A model generated the notes under the pieces. The model was given only the letters and a program-made list of their open reading frames with translations. It ran no database searches and was not told the DNA's origin. 64,000 nt of DNA from an uncultured Spirochaetales bacterium (GTDB taxonomy: Bacteria; Spirochaetota; Spirochaetia; Sphaerochaetales; Sphaerochaetaceae), in NCBI GenBank assembly GCA_944388965.1, contig CALXKL010000017.1:1-64000 (forward strand), given 5' to 3'. How positions within the stretch are numbered: the first letter of the stretch is position 1; each line of letters opens with the position of its first letter. This document shows, one piece after another, positions 46,271 to 54,749 of this stretch. Position numbers and translations under genes: made by a program.

Positions 46271-47414
46271 AGGAATACAACCAGTAGTCTCTCCAGATCC
46301 CATCTTCGTAACGGCGGCCATAGCTGGAGATGTCTTCGAACACATTCTCCACCGTCACCTCGTCATCCCTGAGCAGAGGGCTGCCGTAGAACAGGTCGAC
46401 TGTCCAGTCGCCCGTCTCATGCTTCGGGGATGTGAATCTGAACTCGTCTGCAAACAGCCGCCTTGCACTCAGCAGCATGACGATGCCGGTCCTCAGGGGA
46501 TCCACCTTCGTCCTGTCGGTGATGTGCACATGCAGCCCATGGCACACCTGACCGCTGTACTTCGAATACATCGGGATGAAGGAACACGGGCGGAAGAACA
46601 GCCCTTCGAGGCCGTATTCCGCAATCTCGGCCGCCCATCTGTACGGATCGACGAAAGGGGCTCCGATGTTCTCGAAGGGATGCGTCGTCCCCCTTCCCTC
46701 GGACATGTTCGTCCCTTCGAAGAAGCAGGTGCCGTTGTACAATATGGCCGCATCGAGCACCGGAATGTTCGGCGACGGCGCGACCCACACGAGTCCGGTC
46801 TGGTCGTAGAACATGTCACGGCTCCATCCGGCCATGGGGATCACCTGCAGGTCCACATCCAGATTCTCCATGTCGCGCACCAGCATCGCCAGCTCCCCTA
46901 TTGTGAGGCTGTAGCGCTGTGGTATGTCATACATCCCGACGAAGGACCGGCACGAATCGGTCATTGCGGACCCCTGTGGATGAAGACCCGTTATGGGATC
47001 TGGACGGTCGAAGACCACGAACGTGATGCCCGCACGGGATGCCGCCTTCATCGCGTTCGCCATGGAATAGATGAACGTGTAGAATCTCGAGCCGACATCC
47101 TGTATGTCGTAGCACAGCACATCCAGACCACGGAGGTCTTCGTCACGGGGCTCACGCCTCTCTCCATAGACGGAGTGCACGGGTATTCCCGTGCGCTCAT
47201 CCACATAGTCGACGATCTGCGCACCGTCCTGCCGGTCGCCCCGCACCCCGTGCTCGGGGGCGAAGAGCGCGACGAGATCCGAGTGTCGGGCAAGCACGTC
47301 AAGAGAACTTTCACCTGTGGACGTGATGCCGGTCGGATTGGTCAGAAGACCGGTACGTCTCCCTTTGAAGAGCCGTGCGTATTCACCGATCCGGTCTATT
47401 CCCGTAGCAGTCAT
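46269..47414 (-). CDS. namZ: Exo-beta-N-acetylmuramidase NamZ (DUF1343)
   Basis: A 381-residue protein of the DUF1343 family. NamZ of Bacillus subtilis releases MurNAc from the non-reducing ends of peptidoglycan strands. Motifs: GRRTGLLTNPTGI, FAPEHGVRGDRQDGAQI, YDIQDVGSRFYTFIYSM, VFDRPDPI and FFEGTNMSEGRGTTHPFE. No signal peptide is visible, so it acts on imported fragments inside the cell, unlike the secreted forms. Last gene of the MurQ operon; its ATG overlaps the PIG-L stop by four bases. Confidence 0.92.
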   Translation of the reverse strand: MTATGIDRIGEYARLFKGRRTGLLTNPTGITSTGESSLDVLARHSDLVALFAPEHGVRGDRQDGAQIVDYVDERTGIPVHSVYGERREPRDEDLRGLDVLCYDIQDVGSRFYTFIYSMANAMKAASRAGITFVVFDRPDPITGLHPQGSAMTDSCRSFVGMYDIPQRYSLTIGELAMLVRDMENLDVDLQVIPMAGWSRDMFYDQTGLVWVAPSPNIPVLDAAILYNGTCFFEGTNMSEGRGTTHPFENIGAPFVDPYRWAAEIAEYGLEGLFFRPCSFIPMYSKYSGQVCHGLHVHITDRTKVDPLRTGIVMLLSARRLFADEFRFTSPKHETGDWTVDLFYGSPLLRDDEVTVENVFEDISSYGRRYEDGIWRDYWLYS

Positions 47415-48121
47415 CTTCCACCTCCGAAATCCAGGACGGAGGACAGTGCGACATGATGGTGGACATCCCTCACCATGAAGGCCTCAGCCCTGGTGTACCC
47501 GCTCTCGCATCCTCTGATGGTGCTCAGTGCATCATAGTAGTCGAGGTACCTGTGGTCCGTGCTGTGGGTGACGAACCACATCTTCGCCACCTCCCTTTTC
47601 CAAGCCTCGAACCCTGAGGACACGTCGACATACAGGTAGGGGCTGAAGCCGGCCATGTCCTCGAGGTTCTCGGCGAATATCATCCTGGGGCAGGCATGCG
47701 AGGGAAGCCGTCTCTCGAATCCCGCGTTTCCGGCGTAGTACCTCGCGTGCTCCGCGATTCGGCTGGTTTCGGCATGGTCCTTGTGTATGCTGTTCCTCCA
47801 GTGAGTGATGATGACATCGGGCCTGTACTGTCTGATCAGGTCCACCAGGGTCCAGACGTTCTCGTCATCCTCCTTCAGCAGGCCATCGACCCCGTCGAGG
47901 ACTATCGAGACGCCGGAGAATGCGGAGGCGAAGGCCTCGGCCTCCTCGACCTTCTGTCTGCGGTATTCATCCACACCCATTCCCGGAGGGTTCCCCTTCT
48001 CGCCTGCAGTCATAGAGACCAGCACCGTCCTGTTGCCCTTTGCGGCTTCGCTTGCGACAAGTCCGCCTGCGGTCAGCTCCATGTCCCCGACATGGGCTCC
48101 GATCGTCATGATCGTCTTCAT
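47411..48121 (-). CDS. PIG-L family deacetylase
   Basis: A 236-residue zinc-dependent N-deacetylase. The metal motif reads AHVGDMELTAGG instead of the usual AHPDDE, keeping His and Asp; IIHW...HKDHAETSRI supplies the other His. Family members remove acetyl groups from GlcNAc-containing small molecules. In this operon it may deacetylate an amino sugar or a muropeptide-derived compound. Overlaps both neighbours by four bases. Confidence 0.85.
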   Translation of the reverse strand: MKTIMTIGAHVGDMELTAGGLVASEAAKGNRTVLVSMTAGEKGNPPGMGVDEYRRQKVEEAEAFASAFSGVSIVLDGVDGLLKEDDENVWTLVDLIRQYRPDVIITHWRNSIHKDHAETSRIAEHARYYAGNAGFERRLPSHACPRMIFAENLEDMAGFSPYLYVDVSSGFEAWKREVAKMWFVTHSTDHRYLDYYDALSTIRGCESGYTRAEAFMVRDVHHHVALSSVLDFGGGR

Positions 48122-49089
48122 ATCATTCTCTCCATCACGGCGAAGCGGCCTCCCGTCCTGAAGCCGATGCTCTCATACAGGTGCAGCGCAGGATTGCCCT
48201 CGTCAGTGAATATCGTGCTGTATCCTGCACCGATGTCATGGAAGACACCGAGGAGTCTGGAGAACAGCACCCGGGCGATACCCCTGCGCTGCCAGTCAGG
48301 ATGCACGGCGACGCCATTGAACCAGCCACGTCCGTTCTCCTCACATGCAATCGGACCGGCGAAGCCTATGATCAGATCGTCATGGACGGCGACGAGCACA
48401 GGAAGCGGGGATGCAAGCCGTCCGTTGTCCTCGATCGTCCGTCTCCACACCTCGCCGTGAAGCGCGTCGAACAGTTCATCGAAGCCATGATGCCGTATCC
48501 TGTCGTACATGACGACGCCGATTCCATCAGCAGAGAGTGCCTTCTCGATATCGAGCACATGGGGCGGAATGGAATAGCCCGCCAGAGGGTAGTACAGCCC
48601 GCACTCGAGTCTGCACACATCGAAGCCGTGACGCTCCAGGAGAGACTGCCAGATGGAGCCGACAGGAACCCCGGGGGCGTTGTTATGGTGGTACACTCCA
48701 TTGCCGTCGCTCATGGACCATGGCAGCATGACCGGGTTGCGATACGTGGCGGCGATGCTTCTCTTGCCGACCGAACGGGCATACGAGACGACATCCTCGA
48801 CCAGCATGTCCCCCGCTTCATCGTCATCGGCGAGCGTGATGGTAAGATACAGCGGCGTGTTGTCATAGTCCTCGCCGTTCAGGTATTCCGTCTTGGAATA
48901 CGCACTGCAGAAGCCTGTCATGATTCCGCCCTCTTCCACCTTGACCGTTCGTGAACCGTTGTCGATGAAGAGCGATCGGAACGCCTTCTCTCCCAGCTCG
49001 TCATAAGGAAAGCCGACATCGCCCCTGTGGGCATTCCACAGCGCAAGAGCCTGCGGCACATCGCGGTGTGTCATTTCAGACAGTGTCAT
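48118..49089 (-). CDS. GNAT-family N-acetyltransferase (two GNAT-like halves)
   Basis: A 323-residue protein. The C-terminal half is a clear GNAT domain with VAVHPDWQRRGIARVLFSRL (acetyl-CoA loop R-x-x-G-x-A). The N-terminal half, MTLSEMTHRDVPQALALWN, also looks like a GNAT fold but lacks the loop. Substrate unknown; a sugar amine or amino acid freed from peptidoglycan would fit the operon. Start at 49089 because the kinase gene runs to 49076; a longer frame adds 26 residues. Confidence 0.8.
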   Translation of the reverse strand: MTLSEMTHRDVPQALALWNAHRGDVGFPYDELGEKAFRSLFIDNGSRTVKVEEGGIMTGFCSAYSKTEYLNGEDYDNTPLYLTITLADDDEAGDMLVEDVVSYARSVGKRSIAATYRNPVMLPWSMSDGNGVYHHNNAPGVPVGSIWQSLLERHGFDVCRLECGLYYPLAGYSIPPHVLDIEKALSADGIGVVMYDRIRHHGFDELFDALHGEVWRRTIEDNGRLASPLPVLVAVHDDLIIGFAGPIACEENGRGWFNGVAVHPDWQRRGIARVLFSRLLGVFHDIGAGYSTIFTDEGNPALHLYESIGFRTGGRFAVMERMI

Positions 49090-49972
49090 ATGATCCTTTC
49101 CACTCCTCATACATAGGAACGACCGCACGTGTCGCACTGCAGCATGTGCAGTCCACATGGACGGCACCGGGAAGCGATTCGAACATCCGTCTTCTTACGG
49201 GTTCGCACTTGTCCAGGATGCTTCCGACCAGGCCGATCTCCAGTCTATCCATGTCCAGCACATCGGCCAGCTGTCTGACCATTCCGGCAAGCTCGTCCCC
49301 TGCATCCAGGAGGATGCGCATCGCCTCGTCGTCGCCTTCGAGTGCGGCCTTCTCGACAAGCGGGGCGAGCGAGGCCAGTTCGGCCTTCGAAGCCGAATAC
49401 AGTCTTCTCGGCAGCACAAGCGGCGACGGGAGCGCGAATGCATCCAGCACCGCACGGTCGAGGTCCGTCGCACTGCGGCACATGTCGAATCTGTGAAGCA
49501 TGGCCCTGACCGCCTGCAGGGCGATCCAGGTTCCGCTTCCCCTGTCGTCGACGAGATGTCCCCAGCCGCCTACGGAATGGTATCGCCCACCCTTCTTCCC
49601 GTAGCACACGGATCCGGTTCCGCTTATGACCAGAATCCCGTCTCCATGGCCGAAACGGGCATACAGGCCCATCATGCCGTCATCGACGACCCTGCATGGG
49701 ACATGGAACGTGGCCGAAATGGTCTTCTGGACATCATCGGCCCTTCCGCATCCACGCATGCCGGATGCCCCGAGGGCGATGAACAGCACTTCGCCTTCAT
49801 GCCGACTGATGAAGGCGGATGCGGATTCGAGCACGAGATGCAGTGCACGATCGTAGTCCATGGAGAAGTTGGCTCCCTGGTGGACGGCCTCGTCGAGAAG
49901 ACTTCCATCCGGCGTATAGGATGCAAGGGAGATCTTCGTGCCGCCTGCATCCAATGCGAGCAGGTAGTCCAT
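49076..49972 (-). CDS. BadF/BcrA-type amino-sugar kinase (MurNAc/GlcNAc kinase)
   Basis: A 298-residue ASKHA kinase. LLALDAGGTKISLASY is the phosphate loop, ALGASGMRGCG and RVVDDGMMGLYA follow, with catalytic Asp in the last, and LVISGTGSVCYGKKGG is the adenosine motif. Being next to murQ, it probably phosphorylates MurNAc (as MurK of Clostridium) and possibly GlcNAc. This would give the MurNAc-6-phosphate that MurQ needs, since the importer here is an ABC system and not a PTS. Confidence 0.87.
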   Translation of the reverse strand: MDYLLALDAGGTKISLASYTPDGSLLDEAVHQGANFSMDYDRALHLVLESASAFISRHEGEVLFIALGASGMRGCGRADDVQKTISATFHVPCRVVDDGMMGLYARFGHGDGILVISGTGSVCYGKKGGRYHSVGGWGHLVDDRGSGTWIALQAVRAMLHRFDMCRSATDLDRAVLDAFALPSPLVLPRRLYSASKAELASLAPLVEKAALEGDDEAMRILLDAGDELAGMVRQLADVLDMDRLEIGLVGSILDKCEPVRRRMFESLPGAVHVDCTCCSATRAVVPMYEEWKGSYDTV

Positions 49973-49973
49973 T

Positions 49974-50867
49974 TCAGCCTCCCAAGGCCCTGGCGATTAT
50001 GCCGTCGTTCTTGGCAAGGAGCATACGTGCCGCCTCCTTGCTCGTGTTCTTCTTGAGCATGACTATGGCGGTCTTCACCTCGCCGTCCGAGTCGTCGAGG
50101 ACCTTCTTCGCATCCTCCTCGCTGCATCCGGTCGAGAATGACACTATCCTGCATGCACGGCCCGCAAGCTTCCTGTTGCTGACCTGCATGTCCACCATGA
50201 GATTGCCGTACACCTTGCCCAGCTTCACCATGACCGACGTTGAGATCATGTTCAGCACCATCTTCTCTGCCGTCCCCGCCTTCATGCGGGTGGAACCCGT
50301 TATGATCTCTGGTCCGACAACCGGAGTGATCGCTATGTCCGCCACTTCGCAAATGGCCGACCCCTCGTTGCATGCAAGGGCGACCGTGACGGCGCCAAGG
50401 GCCTTTGCATACCGCAGTCCTCCAAGGACGAAAGGGGTGGAACCGCTTGCGGCGATGCCGACCAGGACGTCTCCTGTGGTGAAGCCGCGCTCCTCCAGCT
50501 GACGGCGGCAGCCGTCCTCATCGTCCTCCGCGCCCTCGACCGCGGTGAACACCGCACCGCTTCCACCTGCAATCACGCCCTGGACGAGAGAGGGCGGAGT
50601 GTTGAACGTCGGTGTGCATTCGGAGGCGTCGAGGATGCCGATTCTGCCGCTGGTGCCTGCGCCGGCGTAGAACAGCCGTCCGCCCGATGCCATCTTCGCA
50701 TGGATCGCGTCCACGGCCCGGGCTATGTTGCCAAGCTCCTTCTCGACAGCGTATGCGACCTTCTTGTCCTCGTCGTTGATCACGCGTAGGATCTCCATGG
50801 TCGACAGAGTGTCGATCCTGTCCGAATGAGGGTTTCTGCGTTCCGTCTCGACTTTACTGTTAAGCAT
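49974..50867 (-). CDS. murQ: N-acetylmuramic acid 6-phosphate etherase
   Basis: A 297-residue SIS-domain enzyme that splits MurNAc-6-phosphate into GlcNAc-6-phosphate and D-lactate. ERRNPHSDRIDTLSTMEIL, YAGAGTSGRIGILDASEC and PEIITGSTRMKAGTAEKMVL are diagnostic for MurQ. Length is standard. One base separates it from the kinase gene. Confidence 0.96.
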   Translation of the reverse strand: MLNSKVETERRNPHSDRIDTLSTMEILRVINDEDKKVAYAVEKELGNIARAVDAIHAKMASGGRLFYAGAGTSGRIGILDASECTPTFNTPPSLVQGVIAGGSGAVFTAVEGAEDDEDGCRRQLEERGFTTGDVLVGIAASGSTPFVLGGLRYAKALGAVTVALACNEGSAICEVADIAITPVVGPEIITGSTRMKAGTAEKMVLNMISTSVMVKLGKVYGNLMVDMQVSNRKLAGRACRIVSFSTGCSEEDAKKVLDDSDGEVKTAIVMLKKNTSKEAARMLLAKNDGIIARALGG

Positions 50868-50870
50868 TGG

Positions 50871-51332
50871 TCATTTCTCCAGTTCGAATATCACCTCGGT
50901 CTCCACGCTGATGTCTCCAGGCAGAGACGCGACACCGACGGCCGACCGGGCCCCGAGTCCGGCATCCTGTCCGAATATGTCGGCAAGAAGTCCAGTGCCC
51001 CCATTGGCCACGAGCGGCTGGTCATGGAAGTCCACGGCGCTGGCGACGAACGTCAGGACCTTGACAACCTGGCGTATCCTGTCCAGCCCGATGTCACGCT
51101 CCATGACGGCAAGCACATTGAGCATGGACGAGCGGGATGCCTCCACGGCCTCCTCCAGCGAGACCTCGGCGCCGACTTTGCCGACACTGTTCCAGCCATC
51201 ATGCTGCGGCCCGCAGCCGGATACGTAGCACAGCGTGCCGGCGAACACTCTTGCCGGTGTATACAGACCGCCCCTGGCAGGGGCCTTTGGCAACGTAATG
51301 CCAAGTTCGTGCAGTCTCCTCTTCACATCCAT
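50871..51332 (-). CDS. RidA/YjgF-family protein
   Basis: A 153-residue protein of the YjgF/YER057c/UK114 group (VSGCGPQHDGW, GQDAGLGARSAVGVASLPGD with the conserved Arg). Classic RidA hydrolyses reactive imines from PLP enzymes; this longer type, often beside amidohydrolases, may do a related deamination. ATG at 51332 chosen; a frame from 51368 would add 12 residues. Confidence 0.85.
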   Translation of the reverse strand: MDVKRRLHELGITLPKAPARGGLYTPARVFAGTLCYVSGCGPQHDGWNSVGKVGAEVSLEEAVEASRSSMLNVLAVMERDIGLDRIRQVVKVLTFVASAVDFHDQPLVANGGTGLLADIFGQDAGLGARSAVGVASLPGDISVETEVIFELEK

Positions 51333-51337
51333 ACCGC

Positions 51338-52915
51338 TCACTCCTCTCTTCTCAGCAGACGGCCGCAATCCCGTGCAACCATCCGGCCGCCTTCATACGC
51401 CTTCCTTCCGGCCACATAGACCTTCTCAATACCCTCGCACGGCAGCGTCGCCTGTGCGTAGGTCGCCCTGTCACGTATCCGTGTGGGATCCAGGAGCACG
51501 AGGTCGGCCCTTCTCCCCTCCTCGACAAGGCCCCTGTCCGCCAGGTGATAGCGCTGTGCAGGCAGCCCCGTCATCTTCCAGACCGCCTCCTCCAGCGACA
51601 CGACCTTCCTGTCGAGGGCGAAATCCCTGATGAAGCGCGGGAAGCTCCCGTACAGGCGGGGATGGGGCGTGTCGGTTCCCGAGTACAGCGAATCCGAGAT
51701 CAGGGAGCTGTACGTAAGGCGGGCTACGGCATCCACATCATCCCCGTCCATGCTTCTCACGATCACGGCGGCCTTGCCCGCCTCCTCCTTCATCACGTCG
51801 ATGAAGACGTCGGAAGGAGTCGATCCGAGAGCCTGGGCGATCGAGATGAAGTCCCTCGACAGGAACGGTCTGAACCTCTCATGCGATGCCGATGACAGGA
51901 TCACGCGCTCCCATCCGATGGAGGCCACCATGTTGTCCCATCCCGGCTGGTCTCTCATCACCTCGAGTGCAAAGCGGCTGCGCCCCTCAGGCGTGTCCAG
52001 ATACCTTATCGTGGACTCGAGGTCCTCCTTCTGTACCACTGGAGGCACCAGCGTCAGCATCGTGGTGGAACCCGCGTCGTATGGATAGAAGTCCACCGAG
52101 ATGTCCACCCCGTCACGTCTTGCATCGTCAATGATGCCGACCGCCTCGGCGATGCGGCTTCTCCAGTTCCGTCTGCCGAACACCTTGAAGTGGCTTATCA
52201 CCAGCGGCAGAGACGTACGTCCGGCGATGTCCATGCACTCCCTGACGGCATCCACCATGCGGTCGCCTTCGCTTCGCATGTGGACGACCAGAGGACGATG
52301 GAACCTCGACACCGAGGAGAGAATCTCCACATAGGTGTCAGTGGAAGTGTAGAACTCCGGTTCGTACATGATTCCCAGCGACACGCCCTGCGCACCGCAC
52401 TCCATCGCACGCACAAGCGCGTTCTTCGCCCGCTCGATGTCGGCATCCGTCCATGGCACATCGCGCATGCCCTTCACGTACGACGTCACGGACCCCATGC
52501 CGATGAAGAAGCCGACATCCAGAGGCTGGACGTGGTCCAGGGAATCCAGGAACCGTGGAAAGTCGTCCATCACTGTGCAGGCAGGCCCGAGGCATGGGGA
52601 GATGTAGTCGCTCCACTCGCCGGTGGCGGGGGCTCCCGACATGCCGCAGTTGCCGCCGAATGCGGTGGTGATTCCCTGGGACAGCTCTATGCGCCCGAAT
52701 CCGGGATTGCGGGAGATCTCGTAGTCCAGATGCCTGTGTGCATCTATGAAGCCGGGCGTCACGACAAGACCTTGTGCATCCACCACATCGTCCGCCTCGC
52801 AGGAGATGTCCTTTCCCACACGTGCAATCAGAGAATCCTCGATGAGAATGTCGGCCACCGACGGTCGGGTGCCGTCACCAGTGACGACCAGCCCTTTCCT
52901 TATCAGCGTCCTCAT
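51338..52915 (-). CDS. N-acyl-D-amino-acid deacylase (D-aminoacylase)
   Basis: A 525-residue amidohydrolase-superfamily enzyme. Metal ligands are seen in GFIDAHRHLDYE (HxH), LVISHFKVFG and SGTDTPHP (last Asp). D-aminoacylases remove acyl groups from D-amino acids; here the substrate may derive from the D-Ala or D-Glu of muropeptides, or an N-lactoyl-type compound. Start at the ATG at 52915 overlapping the permease stop; an open frame runs further upstream but has a different, non-native composition. Confidence 0.88.
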   Translation of the reverse strand: MRTLIRKGLVVTGDGTRPSVADILIEDSLIARVGKDISCEADDVVDAQGLVVTPGFIDAHRHLDYEISRNPGFGRIELSQGITTAFGGNCGMSGAPATGEWSDYISPCLGPACTVMDDFPRFLDSLDHVQPLDVGFFIGMGSVTSYVKGMRDVPWTDADIERAKNALVRAMECGAQGVSLGIMYEPEFYTSTDTYVEILSSVSRFHRPLVVHMRSEGDRMVDAVRECMDIAGRTSLPLVISHFKVFGRRNWRSRIAEAVGIIDDARRDGVDISVDFYPYDAGSTTMLTLVPPVVQKEDLESTIRYLDTPEGRSRFALEVMRDQPGWDNMVASIGWERVILSSASHERFRPFLSRDFISIAQALGSTPSDVFIDVMKEEAGKAAVIVRSMDGDDVDAVARLTYSSLISDSLYSGTDTPHPRLYGSFPRFIRDFALDRKVVSLEEAVWKMTGLPAQRYHLADRGLVEEGRRADLVLLDPTRIRDRATYAQATLPCEGIEKVYVAGRKAYEGGRMVARDCGRLLRREE

Positions 52916-53757
52916 GCCTTGAGCCCCGATGTGGCCACACCTTCCACGAAGTTGCGCTGGAAGATGAAGAACAGGACGACGACCGGGAGGACGAAGATCA
53001 CGGCGGCAGCCATGAGCAGCGTCCAGTCGACGGTGAACTCGTTGAGGAACTGCTGGAGGCCGAGCGACAGTGTCATCCTGTCCTTGCTGCTGATGTAGAT
53101 CAGCGGAGCCAGGTAGTCGGACCATGCCGCGATGAAGGTGTAGATGCCCACCGTGGTCAGCGCCGGTTTGCACAATGGGATGCCGAGCGTGATGTAGCGC
53201 TGGAACTCGTTGGCCCCGTCTATCTTCGCCGCCTCGAACAGGGAGTTGGGGATCCCCTTCATGAACTGGCGCATGATGATTATGTAGTAGGCATGGCCAA
53301 CGAAGTGCGGAGCTATGAGAGGGACATATGTCCCTGTCAGACCGAACGCATGCCAGGTCCTGTACAGCGGGATCATCGTGACCGTGTAGGGGATCATCAT
53401 CGTCGCCATCAGGAGGCCGGAGACGATGCCCGCCCCTCTCCACCTGATCTTGGCAAGCGAGTATGCGACCAGCGGCACGACGATGAGCTCGCCCATCAGG
53501 CTCAGCAGCGTGATGTAGGCGGTGTTGCCCATGTACCTCCAGTACGGAACCCGCTCGACGGCATCGCCATAGTTGGAGAACGTCCATTCGCGCGGAAGGA
53601 TCTTCACGGGGACCGTGAACGCGTCGTCCAGCGTCTTGAAGCTCGTCGTCACCATGACGATGAACGGCGAGAGGAAGACGATGAAGAGCGCAATGGCCAG
53701 AATGTAGAAGGCGACATGCGAAGCCCTTCTCCTGATCTTGAACACGTTGATATCCAT
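52912..53757 (-). CDS. Carbohydrate ABC permease, MalG type
   Basis: A 281-residue membrane protein with six helices, and the EAA loop LFEAAKIDGANEFQRYITLG that meets the ATPase. SHVAFYILAIALFIVFLSPF is helix 1. Start at 53757; RBS GGAG. It overlaps the deacylase by four bases. Likely imports a peptidoglycan sugar or muropeptide with the next two genes. Confidence 0.92.
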   Translation of the reverse strand: MDINVFKIRRRASHVAFYILAIALFIVFLSPFIVMVTTSFKTLDDAFTVPVKILPREWTFSNYGDAVERVPYWRYMGNTAYITLLSLMGELIVVPLVAYSLAKIRWRGAGIVSGLLMATMMIPYTVTMIPLYRTWHAFGLTGTYVPLIAPHFVGHAYYIIIMRQFMKGIPNSLFEAAKIDGANEFQRYITLGIPLCKPALTTVGIYTFIAAWSDYLAPLIYISSKDRMTLSLGLQQFLNEFTVDWTLLMAAAVIFVLPVVVLFFIFQRNFVEGVATSGLKA

Positions 53758-53758
53758 A

Positions 53759-54673
53759 TCACTCCGCCCCCGCATTGCTCACGGCCTTGTTCGACAGCTT
53801 GACCATGACTATGGTAAGCAGACCGACTATTATCATCAGAATCCAGGCCATGGCCGAGGCCTTGCCCATCTTCTGATACACGAACGCGTTGTGGAACAGG
53901 TACAGCGGGTACATGAGGATCGAGTTCTCGGGACCGCCCGATGCACCGGAAGTGTTTCCACCGCTTGCCGTCGTGATGACATACACCTGCGTGAAGTACT
54001 GGAAGGCGTTGATCAGGTTCAATATCGCCTGGTAGACCAGCACGTGCGCCACGGAGGGAATCGTTATGTGGAAGAACTTCTGAACCGCGTTGGCCCCGTC
54101 CAGGTCCGCGCTCTCGTAATAGCTCCTGGGAACATCCTGCAGGGCCGCAAGACATGTGAGCATCGATGTACCGGTGCACCAGGATCCCATCATCACGAGC
54201 GCCCACTTGGTGGTCTTGGGGTTTATCAGCCATGCGGGCCCCTCGATGCCGAAGAGCGCGAGGAAGTTGTTGATGTAGCCGTATGTCGGGTCGAACATCC
54301 ATATCCAGACCATGGTCGCCGCGACCATGGGGATTATCGAAGGAAGGAAGAAGATCGTCCTGGCCGCAGAGCGCAGGGCGAAGCGTCGGTTCGCGATCAG
54401 TGCCAGCAGCAGTGCGACGAGAAGAAGTATCGGAGTCGCGACGAACGCATAGAAGCACGTGTTGCCAAGGCTCTTGTAGAACCTGCGGTCGCTGAAAAGC
54501 TGTCTGAAGTTGTCAAGCCCAACCCATTCGGGATCCGAAATGAAGCTGAACTCCGTGAAGCTGTAGTAGAGGGACATGATCAGCGGATAGATGCTCAGAA
54601 GCAGGAATCCGACGATCCATGGAAGCGCGAAGAGGAATCCGTTCCTGTCGTCCCTTGTCAATCTTGTTTTCAT
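53759..54673 (-). CDS. Carbohydrate ABC permease, MalF type
   Basis: A 304-residue membrane protein with six helices; FLFALPWIVGFLLLSIYPLI begins the core, and YESADLDGANAVQKFFHITI is the EAA loop. ATG at 54673 with GAGGGG ahead was preferred to the GTG at 54679. Partner of the MalG-type permease. Confidence 0.92.
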   Translation of the reverse strand: MKTRLTRDDRNGFLFALPWIVGFLLLSIYPLIMSLYYSFTEFSFISDPEWVGLDNFRQLFSDRRFYKSLGNTCFYAFVATPILLLVALLLALIANRRFALRSAARTIFFLPSIIPMVAATMVWIWMFDPTYGYINNFLALFGIEGPAWLINPKTTKWALVMMGSWCTGTSMLTCLAALQDVPRSYYESADLDGANAVQKFFHITIPSVAHVLVYQAILNLINAFQYFTQVYVITTASGGNTSGASGGPENSILMYPLYLFHNAFVYQKMGKASAMAWILMIIVGLLTIVMVKLSNKAVSNAGAE

Positions 54674-54749
54674 CTGCACCCCTCTTCAAGTCCGGGAGGC
54701 GGAGAGCCTCCCGGAGGAATCATGTGATCGGAAAAACGGCGGCCGTATG

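Noticed and set aside
52915-53587. N-terminal extension of the D-aminoacylase frame by 224 codons
   Set aside because: It overlaps the permease gene in another frame and looks like low-complexity shadow sequence; the ATG at 52915 gives a normal start.
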